From assembly GCF_035594125.1 (NCBI RefSeq), contig NC_087185.1:9410001-9474000 (forward strand): 64,000 nt of DNA, written 5' to 3'. Shown one piece after another: positions 27,785 through 42,778 of the stretch (within the stretch, counting starts at the first letter, position 1; the number at the start of each line of letters is the position of its first letter). Made by a program: the position numbers and the translations under genes. The DNA comes from Scylla paramamosain (lineage: Eukaryota > Arthropoda > Malacostraca > Decapoda > Portunidae). A model generated the notes under the pieces. It was not told where the DNA came from and did not search any database. It saw nothing but the letters and a program-made list of their open reading frames with translations.

Positions 27785-28394
27785 AAAATGAGTTTCCTAG
27801 GTACCAAAACCCTAAAAAGCATGAATAGCATCCTTCTATTTGTAGAAAAAGAACATTACAAAAATGTGAATTTTGAGTATTTTCAGTGTTAGGTACCAAA
27901 ACTCAAAAAAAATCCCCAAAATATTAACAATACACGTTTCTCGTAATGTGCTTCCCTTTCCCATGTAGAGTGCTTTGCATGCACTTAGGCGTTTTGGTAA
28001 TTAATAATGTAAAAAGCACTCAAGGGAGACGTTTTTGGGAATGTTGTTATTTTCTCTATATAAAATGCTATTCTTGTACTAGTTTTTTTTTTTTTTAGGT
28101 CCCAAAACGTTAAAATACATAGAAAGCACCCTATATTGGGATATGAATGAACATTACAAAAATTTACCTTTTGAGTGTTTAGTGTTTTTGAGCTTCTTAC
28201 GTATTAAAATGCTAAAACACCTGCAAAACACCGTTGATAGAGAAAGGAAATAATTCACCAAAAAAGCAGAATTTTTCAGTGTTTTGAGCTTGTTACCTAC
28301 AAAAATACCAAAATGCATGGAACGTACCGTATTTCAGAAATCAAACAATATTGCAAGAAACGTGTATTATGTGTTCCTGAGGTTGTTAATCTCA
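27785..28394. repeat. Satellite stretch with several strand flips
   Basis: Monomers read plus at about 27,785-27,910, minus at about 27,930-28,085 and plus at about 28,095-28,380. The array then returns to minus. The last flip sits on the inverted repeat tcctgag / ctcagga (28,376-28,398). Confidence 0.8.
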
Positions 28395-29918
28395 GGAATA
28401 CACGTTTCTTACAATGTTCTTTATGTCTCCCAATGTAGGATGCTTCCTATGAATTTTAGCGTTTTGTGTCCTAACAAAAAAAAAAAAAACTCTGAAAAGA
28501 CACGTTTCTTGTAATGTAATTTCGTTTCTCCATATGTTTTTTTGGCGTTTTGGTACCTAACATTATGAAAATACTCGAAATACACATTTTTTGATATTGT
28601 TCTTTTTCTACATATACAATGTTATTCATACCTTTTAGAGTTTTGGTATATGTGTTATAATTTCTCTTTGCCAAATAAGGTAGTTTGCATTCATTTTGGC
28701 GTTTTGGTACCTAAACATGTGAAATACGCTGAAAATAAAGATTTTTAGTTACATTATTCTGTTTCTTTATATAGAGTGTTATTCATGCGTTTTAGTGTTT
28801 TGGTAACTAAGAAGCTGGTAATTTCCTTTCATTTCCCCATATAAGTTGCATTACCTGCATTTTTGCGTTTTTCTACGCAACAAGCACAAACAAACATTAA
28901 ACATTACTAATTCACTTAAAAACACCCAAAAGACATGTTTCTGGTAATGTCGTTTCGTTTTCCCGTATAGTAAGTTGTACATGAATTTTGGCACTTTTGG
29001 TACCTAATAATGTGAAAACAATTAAAAAAACGCGATTTTGGTAATGTTGTTCTGTTTCTTGATCTGTAATTTTTTTTTTAGCATTTCGTACCTAAGAAGC
29101 TCAAAACTCCCATAATACACTAGTCTCGTAATGCCTTTTAGTTTCCCCCATATAGAGTACTTTGCATCCATTTTTTTTTTTTTTTTACTCTTTAAATACA
29201 CGTTTTTGTTAACGGTATTATGTTTTTCATTTTTTTTTTTTTTGCATGGGTTTCAGCATTTTAGTACGTAAGTAGATGCAAATCACGGAAGAGACACGTT
29301 TTTGGCATTATTATTTTGTTTTCCTTTATAGGTTTTTTTTTTTTTCCATGGTTTTATCCTAACACGCCCATAAGCACTCAAAAGACTCCTTTCTGGATAT
29401 TTTTTTTTTTTTCAGCATACAAGGTCTTTTGCATGTTTTTTTTTTTTTTTTGTTGGGGGGGCGGAGCGTTTTGGTACCTACTAATGTGAAATACACTCAA
29501 AATATACATTTTTTGTTATGTGGTTCTGTTTCTTAATATAGAGAGCTGTTCATGCGTTTTAGCGTTTAGATACCCATAAACTTGCTAAACATTTATAATA
29601 TAAGTGTCTCGTAATGAGGTTTCCTTCTCTCATATAGGAAACTCATGCATATAGACGTTTTTTTACGTAACAACCCCAAAAAGAGTGAAAAATACTTCTT
29701 TTTGGTTATGTTATCTTTATTCATAAAGGGTGTTTTACAGGCGTTTTTGAGTTTTGTACATAAGGAGCTGAAAAAAAAAAAACACCCTAAAGACACGTTT
29801 TTGGTAATGCTATTTTCTATTCCCATATAAGTTTCTTCCAATACTTTTTAGCGTTTTGGTGCCTAGCACGCTTATAAACACTCAAGACACGTTTCCAAAA
29901 ATCTCGTTTTCTTTTCCT
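28395..29918 (-). repeat. Satellite, minus orientation, next to palindrome centre
   Basis: Reversed satellite, mirrored at 30,475-31,998. A diverged paralogue in plus orientation lies at about 53,955-55,558, and another covers the first part at about 63,530-64,000. Long poly(T) and poly(A) runs occur near 29,170-29,450. Confidence 0.88.
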
Positions 29919-30474
<556 letters not shown>

Positions 30475-33400
30475 AGGAAAAGAAAACGAGATTTTTGGAA
30501 ACGTGTCTTGAGTGTTTATAAGCGTGCTAGGCACCAAAACGCTAAAAAGTATTGGAAGAAACTTATATGGGAATAGAAAATAGCATTACCAAAAACGTGT
30601 CTTTAGGGTGTTTTTTTTTTTTTCAGCTCCTTATGTACAAAACTCAAAAACGCCTGTAAAACACCCTTTATGAATAAAGATAACATAACCAAAAAGAAGT
30701 ATTTTTCACTCTTTTTGGGGTTGTTACGTAAAAAAACGTCTATATGCATGAGTTTCCTATATGAGAGAAGGAAACCTCATTACGAGACACTTATATTATA
30801 AATGTTTAGCAAGTTTATGGGTATCTAAACGCTAAAACGCATGAACAGCTCTCTATATTAAGAAACAGAACCACATAACAAAAAATGTATATTTTGAGTG
30901 TATTTCACATTAGTAGGTACCAAAACGCTCCGCCCCCCCAACAAAAAAAAAAAAAAAAACATGCAAAAGACCTTGTATGCTGAAAAAAAAAAAAATATCC
31001 AGAAAGGAGTCTTTTGAGTGCTTATGGGCGTGTTAGGATAAAACCATGGAAAAAAAAAAAAACCTATAAAGGAAAACAAAATAATAATGCCAAAAACGTG
31101 TCTCTTCCGTGATTTGCATCTACTTACGTACTAAAATGCTGAAACCCATGCAAAAAAAAAAAAAATGAAAAACATAATACCGTTAACAAAAACGTGTATT
31201 TAAAGAGTAAAAAAAAAAAAAAAATGGATGCAAAGTACTCTATATGGGGGAAACTAAAAGGCATTACGAGACTAGTGTATTATGGGAGTTTTGAGCTTCT
31301 TAGGTACGAAATGCTAAAAAAAAAATTACAGATCAAGAAACAGAACAACATTACCAAAATCGCGTTTTTTTAATTGTTTTCACATTATTAGGTACCAAAA
31401 GTGCCAAAATTCATGTACAACTTACTATACGGGAAAACGAAACGACATTACCAGAAACATGTCTTTTGGGTGTTTTTAAGTGAATTAGTAATGTTTAATG
31501 TTTGTTTGTGCTTGTTGCGTAGAAAAACGCAAAAATGCAGGTAATGCAACTTATATGGGGAAATGAAAGGAAATTACCAGCTTCTTAGTTACCAAAACAC
31601 TAAAACGCATGAATAACACTCTATATAAAGAAACAGAATAATGTAACTAAAAATCTTTATTTTCAGCGTATTTCACATGTTTAGGTACCAAAACGCCAAA
31701 ATGAATGCAAACTACCTTATTTGGCAAAGAGAAATTATAACACATATACCAAAACTCTAAAAGGTATGAATAACATTGTATATGTAGAAAAAGAACAATA
31801 TCAAAAAATGTGTATTTCGAGTATTTTCATAATGTTAGGTACCAAAACGCCAAAAAAACATATGGAGAAACGAAATTACATTACAAGAAACGTGTCTTTT
31901 CAGAGTTTTTTTTTTTTTTGTTAGGACACAAAACGCTAAAATTCATAGGAAGCATCCTACATTGGGAGACATAAAGAACATTGTAAGAAACGTGTATTCC
32001 TGAGATTAACAACCTCAGGAACACATAATACACGTTTCTTGCAATATTGTTTGATTTCTGAAATACGGTACGTTCCATGCATTTTGGTATTTTTGTAGGT
32101 AACAAGCTCAAAACACTGAAAAATTCTGCTTTTTTGGTGAATTATTTCCTTTCTCTATCAACGGTGTTTTGCAGGTGTTTTAGCATTTTAATACGTAAGA
32201 AGCTCAAAAACACTAAACACTCAAAAGGTAAATTTTTGTAATGTTCATTCATATCCCAATATAGGGTGCTTTCTATGTATTTTAACGTTTTGGGACCTAA
32301 AAAAAAAAAAAACTAGTACAAGAATAGCATTTTATATAGAGAAAATAACAACATTCCCAAAAACGTCTCCCTTGAGTGCTTTTTACATTATTAATTACCA
32401 AAACGCCTAAGTGCATGCAAAGCACTCTACATGGGAAAGGGAAGCACATTACGAGAAACGTGTATTGTTAATATTTTGGGGATTTTTTTTGAGTTTTGGT
32501 ACCTAACACTGAAAATACTCAAAATTCACATTTTTGTAATGTTCTTTTTCTACAAATAGAAGGATGCTATTCATGCTTTTTAGGGTTTTGGTACCTAGGA
32601 AACTCATTTTTCTCTAAATATAGAAATAAAACAATATTAATAAAAACTTTATTCTGAGTGACATGTAAAAACGCCAAAATGAGTGCAAAATACTCTATAT
32701 GGTGAGAAAAAAAATAATAATAACGTGTCGTTTCTTTGTTTTTCACCTTGTTAGGCACCAAAATGTTAAAAACCATGGATAATCACCCTATATGTGAATA
32801 GAATAAAAAACAACATTACCAAAAACGTGTCCTTGGAGTGTTTAGGAACCTCTAACGTGCCTAAAATTCGAAAATGGCATGCAAAACTTTCGTATGGAGA
32901 AACAGAATAACATTACCAAAAAATGTGTATTTTGAGTATTTTTTACCTTCTTAGGACAAAATGTAAAAATACTTTATATGTACTTTACAAAGTACGTTAT
33001 ATGATTAAACAAAATTATATTGTTAGAAAAGTGTAATTTTTGAGTGTTTTTTAGATTCTTAGGTACCGAAATGATAAAACACATGAAAAGCATTTCTTAT
33101 GGAGAAACACAACAACATTACAAAAAACGTGTATTCTCGGTGTTTTGTACACTGTTAGGTACCAAAATGACAAAACGCATACAAAGCACTGTATATGAGG
33201 AAACGAAATGTCAATACCAGAAACGTATCTTTTGAGCGTTTTTGAGCATGTTAGGCACCAAAACTCTAATAAGCATGGAAAACACTATATAAGGGAATAC
33301 AAATAATTTTTAAGAAAAACGTGTCTTTGTGTGTTTTTAAGCTTCTTCCTGACAAACACACTCAAATGCATGCGAAACACTTTTTATGAATAAGTAGAAT

Positions 33401-36400
33401 AACATTACAAAAATCGTTGATTTTCAGTGTTTTTGAATTTCTTTCATAGAAAAACGCCAAAATCCATGCAAAGTACCCTGTTTCGGGAAACGAAACGATA
33501 TTACAAGAAACGTGTAAACTGCAATGAGTGCTTCTGAGCTTCTTCGGTCCCAAAACCCTAAAACGCTTTAAAAAGCTCTCTCTAAGAGAAATAGATAAAC
33601 ATTACGAAAAACGTGTGTTTGAAGTGTTTTTCACCTTGTTAGGTAACAAAAATCCAAAATGCATACAAAGCAAGTGATTTGAAGAAACAGAACAATGTTC
33701 CCAAAAGTATTGTGTGTTTGAACTCGTTAGGTATCAAAACACCAAAATGCATGCAAACATGGGGAATCTAAAAGACCTTATGAGAAAAGTGTATAATAAG
33801 TGTTTCTGAGCTTCTTATGTATCAAAATGAAAAAAAAAACGCGTGAATAACGCTCTTTATGAAAAAAAAAACATTACAATAAAAAGTTTATTATGTGTGT
33901 TTTCACACTCTTAGGTACCAAAACGATAAAATGCATGCGGAGCAGATAACAAAACGCCAAAATGCATGAAAAGCAAGTGATTTGAAGAAACAGAACAATG
34001 TTCCCAAAAGCGTGTATTGTGTGTTTGAACTAGTTAGATACCAAAACACCAAAATGCATGCAAACAACTGTACATGGGGAATCTGAAAGACATTATATAG
34101 GGAAAAGAGGCGACATTACCAGAAAAGTGTCGTTTTAGTGTTTTTAAGCTTTTTAGGCACCCAAACGCAAAAAAATTCATGGAAGGCGCCATATTTTGGA
34201 ATAGAAAATAAAATTACCAATGTATGTTTTTGAGGTTTTTAAGATCCAAAACGCTAAAACTTATTCAAAACACCCATTATGGAGAAACAAAAGAACAGTA
34301 ACAAAAACGAGTTTTTTTTTTTTTCAGTGGTTTGAACTTGTTAGGCAAAGAAACGGGAAAATGCATATAAAAAAAAAAAAACTATGGTGAAACAAAATAT
34401 TTTCAGGAACGTGTGTTATGAATGTTATTGATCTTCCTAAGTAACAAGACGCTCAATAGCACTCTATACTCGTATGTAGAAAGAGAGAGGGAAAAAAAAC
34501 ATTACCAAAAAGGCGTGTTATTAGTGTTATTCACATTGTTATGTACAAAAACAAAAATATTCATGGAAAGTATCCTATAGGCGTTACGAGAAAAGTGTAT
34601 TATTAGTGTTTTTGAGCTTCAGTGGCTACAATACGCAAAAACGCTTCAATAGCACTATATATGGAGAACCAGAACAACATTACCAAAAAGGAGTATTTTG
34701 TGCTTTTTTTTACATTGTTAGGTATCAAACTGCCAAAATGAATGCAAAGCACCCTATATGGGGAAAAGTATCAATATTTCTGGAAACGTGTCCTTTGAGT
34801 GTTTATCAGTGTGATATACACCAAAATGCTAAAACGCATGGAAATCACCCTGTATGGGAATACCAAATAACATTACGAGAAACATATCTTTTGAGTGTTT
34901 TAAGCTTCTTACGTACCAAAACGCTAAAAGGCATCGAGAGCACCCGATATTTGAAAAAAGAAAATTTACCAGAAAAAATTATTTTGTGTGTTTTTGAGGT
35001 ACTTACCAAAATGGTAAAACGCCTGCCAAACCCCTTTTATTCAGACTCAGGGTAACATTACTAAAAACAAGTATTATGAGTGTCTTTATAATTGTTACGT
35101 ACATAAACGCCAAAATGCATGCATAGTATCCTATAGGGGAAAACGAAAAGACATTATGAAAAACGTGTATAAGAAGTGTTTTTGTGCTTCTTAGGTACCA
35201 AAACACGAAAACACGTTAAATAGCACTTTATATGGAGAAACAAAACAAAAAAAGTTTGAGTGAATTGAGGTATCTGAGGGTACCAAAACACCAAAATGCA
35301 TGCAATATCCCCTATATGGGAAAACGAAACGACATCAGAAGAAACGTATCTTTTGAGTTTTTTTGTTCATGTTAGACAACAAAACAATATTACCAAAAAC
35401 GAGTCTTTTGAGATTATTGAGCTTCATACGTACCAAAACGCTAAAACGCACGCAAAACACCCTTTATGGAGACACAGTAACATGTATTTTCAAAGTTTTT
35501 GAGTTTGATACTTATATCAACGCAAAAATGCATTCAAAGTACATTATATTGGGAGACGAAAAGACATTACGAGAAACATGTATTTTGAGTGTTTTTCATC
35601 TTTTTATGTACCAAAACGCTATATAAAACGCATGAATGCATGCAAATAAAATGCCAAAATGCATGCAAAGCATACTCTGTGAAGGAAGAAATTTCCAGAG
35701 CCGTGTCTTCTAAGTATAAGTATTATATGCTTCTATACGCTAAAAAGAATGGAAAACACCCTATATGGGTAATGAAAACAACATTACTAAAAACGTTTTT
35801 TTCTCACTCTTTTTGAGCTACTTATCAAAACGCTGAAAGGCATGCAAAACTCCCTTAATTGAGAAACAAAATAACTTTACGAAAATCAATTATTTTGAAT
35901 GGTTTTTTTTGAGGTTGTAACGTATAAAAACGCCAAAATGCTTGGACTACGGAGAAACCAAAATACATTACGAGAAACGTATATAATGAGTATTTTTTTG
36001 AGATTCGTAGGTAACAAAACCCGAAAACAAATGAATAGCACTCAATATGGAGAAACATAATAACATAATTAAAAAAACATGGATTTTGAGTATATTTCAC
36101 ATTTTTGGATAACAACGCCAAAAATCATGGAAAGCACCGTATACGAGGAAAGAAAAGATAATAAAAAAGAAAACATGTCTTTTGAGTGTTGATGAGCGCG
36201 TTATGCACCAACACGCATAAAAAAAATGAAAATTTCTTTATATGCGAAAAAAAAAAAGATGAAACGTGACTTTTGAGACTTTTGATCTACTTACGTATCA
36301 AAACGCTGAAACGCCCGGAAATCCTCATTTATGAAAAAAAAAGACCAAAAACAACTATTTTAAATGTTTTAAATTTGTTACGTACAAAACATCAAAATGA

Positions 36401-36755
36401 ATTAAAAATACCCGATATGAGGAAAAGAAAAGACATTACGAGAAAGAAGTATTATGAGGGTTTTTAGGCTTTTTAGGTTCTAAAACTTAAAAAACGCATA
36501 AATAGCACTCTATATGGACAAAACAGAACAATATTACCAAAATCCTATATTTTGACTATTTTTTCACATTAGTAAATACCAAAACTCAAAAATCCATACG
36601 AAGCACCCTATTTTGGAAAGATTTCCAAAAAACGTGTCTCTTCATTATTTATGAGCATGTTAAGCACGAAAACGCTAAAAAGCATAGAAAGCAAATTATA
36701 TGGAAAAAAATGGTGTCATTTTAATGTTTTCCATCTTCTTGCGTTCCAAAACACT
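30475..36755 (+). repeat. Satellite in right arm
   Basis: Mirror of 23,641-29,918: plus-oriented satellite with short flips between about 31,998 and 32,610 (minus, plus, minus). No gene was seen. Confidence 0.88.
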
Positions 36756-36775
36756 ATTTTGTAGATCTACAAAAT
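36756..36775. repeat. Perfect 20-bp palindrome at Penelope junction (right arm)
   Basis: Same attttgtagatctacaaaat as at 23,621-23,640. It separates satellite from truncated Penelope coding sequence. Confidence 0.95.
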
Positions 36776-38620
36776 CAAGAGGCCATTACAACAGCAGCAT
36801 ACTTGAGAAAAGACACATCGATGCTGCCAAAGAACTTCAGTCTGATCCTGCCATCACCATCAGAAGAGCGGATAAGGCTGCTGCATATGTCCTCATCGAC
36901 AGCAAAGAATACTTAAGCAAGATTGACAGCATCCTCAGCGACACTACCAAGTTCAGGAAGATTTCAAGAAACCCTACAGCAGCCCTCAAGAAAAGACTGA
37001 ACAAAATAATAGCAAAGAATAACTCCACCTGCGATGTTAAGTTCGAAAGACTCACAGGCTAATATGAGATGGGATACTGCTATGGCAATATCAAGACCCA
37101 CAAGCCAGGCAAAAAATTAAGACCCATAATATCCCAAATTCCCACTCCTACCTACTACATCGCTAAAAGACTGTGCGCCCTCCTCACACCGTACATTCCT
37201 ACCTCCTGTTGTCTGCAGTCAGCCTCAGATTTCATCGATATCCTCAACAACAGCGACGCAGAAGGAAGAGTTGCCTCACTAGATGTCGAATCCTTGTTCA
37301 CGAATGTTCCAGTGGATCGCACCATCAACTACATCATGGAACGTGTTTATCACAATGAAGCAACACCTAAGCTTGCGATCCCAGAAGCTGTACTCCGAGA
37401 ACTGCTGGAGTGCTGCACTAAAGAAGCACCTTTTACCTGCCCCCGCGGTAACAAGTACTGCCAGGTAGACGGCGTGGCAATGGGTTCTCCTCTCGGTGTA
37501 CTCTTGGCAAACTTCTTCATGGTTTGCATCGAGGAGGAAGTTTTCAAGAAAGTAAAAAAAGCCGGATATATATTGCCGGTATATTGACGACATTTTCATC
37601 AAGACAAAGGACGCAGCCGAAGCAGAGCATCTTAGACTTCACCTCCAAGAAACATCTGGGCTAACATTTACTATGGAAAACAGCAAAGATGGAGCCATGC
37701 CCTTTCTCGACGTCCTAGTGCAACAAGAAGAAGGCAGATTTACCACCAGCGTCTACACAAAACCAACGAATCCTGGACTCTGTTTGAACGGACGAAGTGA
37801 GTGTCCCACGAGGTACAAGGATTCCACTATCTCAGCCTACATCAGAAGAGCGCTTACACACTGCAGCACGTGGAAACAAGTCCACCAAGAAATACAGCGC
37901 TCAACTCAAGTCCTCATAAACAACAATTTCAGTGAAAAGGACATCAACCGCCTAGTTAAGAAAATTGTCGACAGCTGGCATAACAAGAAGCAACAAGAGG
38001 ATAAGAAAGGGAACATCAACATCTTCTATAAAGCAACTTTCTCTACCGCCTACGAAGAAGATGAGAGGGCCATCACGCAGATTTTGAAGAGGAACATCAA
38101 GCCTTCCGACCCTGACAGACAAGTTAAACTGATGATTTATTACAACACCAAGAAAACCAGCCATCTTCTTCTGAAAAATAACCCCTCAAAAGAGAAAGAG
38201 AGCCTTCAAAAGTCACATGTCATATATAGGTTTATGTGTAACCAAGGAAACTGTGAAGTCCTTCCCTCCACCTATGTTGGCATGACGACAACAAGACTCT
38301 CCCAACGACTAACTTTCCACCTCGCAGCAGGGGCACCCAAGAAACATCTGAAGGAGAAACATAACATAAACATCACAAGAGGAATGCTAGTAGATAAAAC
38401 GGAGATCCTAACTACATGCCCAGACACCAGGCGTCTCCCCATCTTAGAAGCACTATATATAAAAGAGACAAACCCTACATTAAATCAACAATCCGAAGAC
38501 CTACAAGCATTACCAAGCGCGCGAAGACCCAGCTTGGATAGCAGCCCAGCACAGCCCGCGACAGCCGTCAGCCAATCAGAGACCAGGACGCTCAGCGGGG
38601 TGACAAGCCTACCGGTATAA
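36776..38620 (+). pseudogene. Penelope-like RT plus GIY-YIG endonuclease, broken ORF (right arm)
   Basis: The protein is interrupted by TAA at 37,060-37,062 and by a frameshift at about 37,571-37,580, immediately before the catalytic YIDD codons at 37,580-37,591. RT motifs LRPIISQIPTPTYYIAK and SLDVESLFTNVP lie before the shift. The GIY-YIG domain (STYVGMTTTRLSQRL, then LEALYIKETNP) lies in the last roughly 110 codons before 38,620. The same two lesions are present in the left arm, so they predate the inverted duplication or were spread by conversion. The N terminus is missing. Confidence 0.9.
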
Positions 38621-38888
38621 ATACACCCCCGCAATCAGCTTGAGCCATTCTCTCCGACACCCTCAATACGGAAAGACCTTCGCTACTGAAGAAGGGTCAA
38701 GGACCGGAAATCGCGATCTAGCGAAAATGACTAGCTTCGGCGAAGTCATACAGCCAATTAAAAAAGAATATAAGACAATCATAAGATATAAGGAAAATAT
38801 CTTAAGAAAAATAATAAATGCTCAACTAGCTATCACATTCAATGAGATATGTATTAGAGAAAGACTCCTGCCCATATACACCCTTAAT
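36776..38888 (+). mobile_element. Penelope-like element, 5'-truncated (right arm)
   Basis: Plus-strand mirror of the element at 21,508-23,620. It has RT, GIY-YIG and 3' non-coding sequence, then the 135-bp tail at 38,753-38,888 and a short TA-rich stretch. Confidence 0.93.
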
Positions 38889-38917
38889 ATATATATTTGA
38901 CTACTTTATATATATAT

Positions 38918-39797
38918 ACTTTGACTACTTAACTTCAAAAGTGGAGCACATTCTGACCCTCTTCCCTTTTGCAGAGATCTCCATTCTTGGAGACTTCAAT
39001 GTTCACCACCAGCTTTGGCTTTCCTCTCCCTTCACTGACCATCCTGGTGAACTAGCCTACAACTTTGCTATCCTCCATGACCTAGAGCAATTGGTGCAAC
39101 ACCCTACTCGTATTCCTGACCGTCTTGGAGATACGCCCAACATTCTTGACCTTTTCCTGACCTCTAATCCTTCTGCTTATGCTGTCACCCTTTCTTCTCC
39201 GTTGGGCTCCTCCGATCACAATCTCATATCTTTATCTTGTCCTATTACTCCAATCCCTCCTCAGGATCCCCCTAAGCGAAGGTGCCTCTGGCGTTTTGCC
39301 TCTGCTAGTTGGGGGGACCTGAGGAGGTATTTTGCTGATTTTCCTTGGAATGACTACTGCTTCCGTGTCAGAGACCCGTCTTTGTGTGCTGAGCGCATAA
39401 CAGAGGTGATAGTGTCTGGCATGGAGGCGTACATTCCTCACTCTTTTTCTCGTCCTAAACCTTCTAAACCTTGGTTTAACACAGCTTGTTCTCGTGCTAT
39501 ACATGATAGAGAGGTGGCCCACAAAAGGTACTTAAGCCTTCCATCACCAGAATCTCATGCACTTTATATTTCTGCCCGGAACCATGCCAAGTCTGTTCTC
39601 CAACTAGCCAAAAACTCCTTCATTAACAGAAAATGTCAAAACCTTTCAAGATCTAACCCCCCTCGTGATTTCTGGCATCTAGCCAAAAATATCTCCAATA
39701 ACTTTGCTTCTTCTTCTTTCCCTCCTCTACTTCAACCAGATGGCACCACTGCTATCACGTCTATTTCTAAAGCTGAACTCTTTGCTCAAACCTTTGC
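38918..39797 (+). pseudogene. Jockey endonuclease C-terminal part (right arm)
   Basis: The same partial nuclease as in the left arm, with ILGDFNVHH and [13 protein letters not shown]. The frame ends shortly after a seven-A run at 39,798-39,804, which shifts it out of the RT frame. The N-terminal nuclease residues are missing because of 5' truncation. Confidence 0.9.
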
Positions 39798-41419
39798 AAA
39801 AAAACTCTACCTTGGACGATTCTGGGCTTGTTCCTCCCTCTCCTCCACCCTCTGACTACTTCATGCCATGTATTAAAATTCTTCGTAATGATGTTTTCCA
39901 TGCCCTCGTTGGTCTAAACCCTCGGAAGGCTTATGGACCTGATGGGGTCCCTCCTATTGTTCTCCAAAACTGTGCCTCCGTGCTTGCACCTTGCCTAGTC
40001 AAACTCTTTCAGCTCTGTCTGTCAGCATCTACCTTTCCTTCTTGCTGGAAGTTTGCCTACATTCAACCTGTTCCTAAAAAGGGTGACCGCTCTAATCCCT
40101 CAAACTACCGTCCTATTGCTTTAATTTCCTGCTTATCTAAAGTTTTTGAATCTATCCTCAACAGGAAGATTCTTAAACATCTATCACTTCACAACCTTCT
40201 ATCTGATCGCCAGTATGGGTTCCGTCAAGGCCGCTCTACTGGTGATCTTCTGGCTTTCCTTACTGAGTCTTGGTCATCCTCTTTTAGAGACTTTGGTGAA
40301 ACTTTTGCTGTTGCCTTGGACATATCAAAAGCCTTTGATAGAGTCTGGCACAAAGCTTTGATTTCCAAACTACCCTCCTACGGTTTCTATCCTTCTCTCT
40401 GTAACTTCATCTCAAGTTTCCTTTCTGACCGTTCTATTGCTGCTGTGGTAGACGGTCACTGTTCTTCTCCTAAATCTATTAACAGTGGTGTTCCTCAGGG
40501 TTCCGTCCTGTCACCCACTCTCTTCTTATTATTCATTAATGATCTTCTAAACCAGACTTCTTGTTCTATCCACTCCTATGCTGATGATACCACCCTGCAC
40601 TTTTCCACGTCTTTTCATAGACGTCCAACCCTTCAGGAGGTAAACATATCACGCAGGGAAGCCACAGAACGCCTGACTTCTGATCTTTCTAAAATTTCTG
40701 ATTGGGGCAGAGCAAACTTGGTATTGTTCAATGCCTCAAAAACTCAATTCCTCCATCTATCAACTCGACACAACCTTCCAGACAACTATCCCCTCTTGTT
40801 CAATGACACTCAACTGTCCCCCTCTTCTACACTGAACATCCTCGGTCTGTCCTTTACTTATAATCTGAACTGGAAACTTCACATCTCATCTCTAGCTAAA
40901 ACAGCTTCTATGAAGTTAGGTGTTCTGAGACGTCTCCGCCAGTTTTTCTCACCCCCCCAGCTGCTAACTCTGTACAAGGGCCTTATCCGTCCATGTATGG
41001 AGTATGCTTCACATGTCTGGGGGGGTTCCACTCATACTGCTCTTCTAGACAGGGTGGAATCAAAAGCTTTTAGTCTCATCAACTCCTCTCCTCTAACTGA
41101 CTGTCTTCAGCCCCTCTCTCACCGCCGCAATGTTGCATATCTAGCTGTCTTCTACCGCTATTTTCATGCCAACTGCTCTTCTGATCTTGCTAACTGCATG
41201 CCTCCCCTCCTTCCGCGGCCTCGCTGCACAAGACTTTCTTCTTTCTCTCACCCCTATTCTGTCCACCTCTCTAACGCAAGAGTTAACCAGTATTCTCAAT
41301 CATTCATCCCTTTCTCTGGTAAACTCTGGAACTCCCTGCCTGCTTCTGTATTTCCACCTTCCTATGACTTGAATTCCTTCAAGAGGGAGGTTTCAAGACA
41401 CTTATCCACCAGTTTTTGA
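39798..41419 (+). pseudogene. Jockey reverse transcriptase domain (right arm)
   Basis: Open from about 39,800 to the stop at 41,417-41,419 and identical in translation to the left-arm copy. The RT core has ALDISKAFDRVWH, GVPQGSVLSP and SYADDTTLH, so the catalytic residues are intact. It is cut off from its nuclease by the A7 run. The 3' UTR follows directly, with ttgcccttggccagtatcc and poly(A). Confidence 0.9.
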
Positions 41420-41511
41420 CCACTGCTTTGACCCTTTTATGGGACTGGCATTTCAGTGGGCATTTTTTTTTATTAGATTTTTGTTGCCCTTGGCCAGTAT
41501 CCTTCCTACAT

Positions 41512-42003
<492 letters not shown>

Positions 42004-42139
42004 ATATTAAGGGTGTATATGGGCAGGAGTCTTTCTCTAATACATATCTCATTGAATGTGATAGCTAGTTGAGCATTTATTATTTTTCTTAAGATATTTT
42101 CTTTATATCTTATGATTGTCTTATATTCTTTTTTAATTG
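42004..42139 (-). mobile_element. Detached Penelope 3' tail, inverted (right arm)
   Basis: Inverted copy of the 135-bp tail at 38,753-38,888 and the mirror of 18,285-18,420. Confidence 0.9.
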
Positions 42140-42778
42140 TTTTAATGTTTTCTTATGTAAGAATTTAAAGAAAACACTAAAAAGACAAGGTTTGCTACTT
42201 TTCTTTTCCCATATACGATGGTTTCCAAAGATTTATTTTAGCGTTTTGGTGCAAAACACGTTGAAAACACTCAAAAGACATGCTTCTGGTAATTTCGTTT
42301 CGTTTTCTTAAACAGAGTGCTTTGCGGGTTTTTTCTTTTTTTTGGTGGGGGCTATCAAACAATGTGAAAGAGACTCAAAATACACGTTTTTGGTAATGTT
42401 GTTCTGGTTCCCAATATAGAGTGATATATTCATTAGTTTTATCGTTTTGGTACCTAGCAAGATCAAATACACTGATAATGCACTTTTTTCGTACTACCCT
42501 TTCGTTTTCTAATATAGGCTACTTTCCATGCATTTTTGTCATTTTTATACGTAACAAGATAAAAAAAAAACATTCAAAATACTTGTTTTTTGGTAATATT
42601 TTATTTATTTTTTTTTCAGAAAGTGGGTTTTGCATGTGGTTATGCATTTTGGTACGTAAGTAGGTTAAAAACACTCCTTATGTTCTCTTTTCCAATATAA
42701 AGACCTTTCTATGTTTTTTTTTTGTTTTTTTTGCGTTTTGGTGCCTAACACGTTAATAAAACTCAAAAGTCATATTTA
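42140..42778 (-). repeat. Satellite, minus orientation, in right arm
   Basis: Mirror of 17,646-18,284. Homopolymer runs differ from the left arm: T10 against A9 near 42,715, and T9 against A11 near 42,610. Confidence 0.85.
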
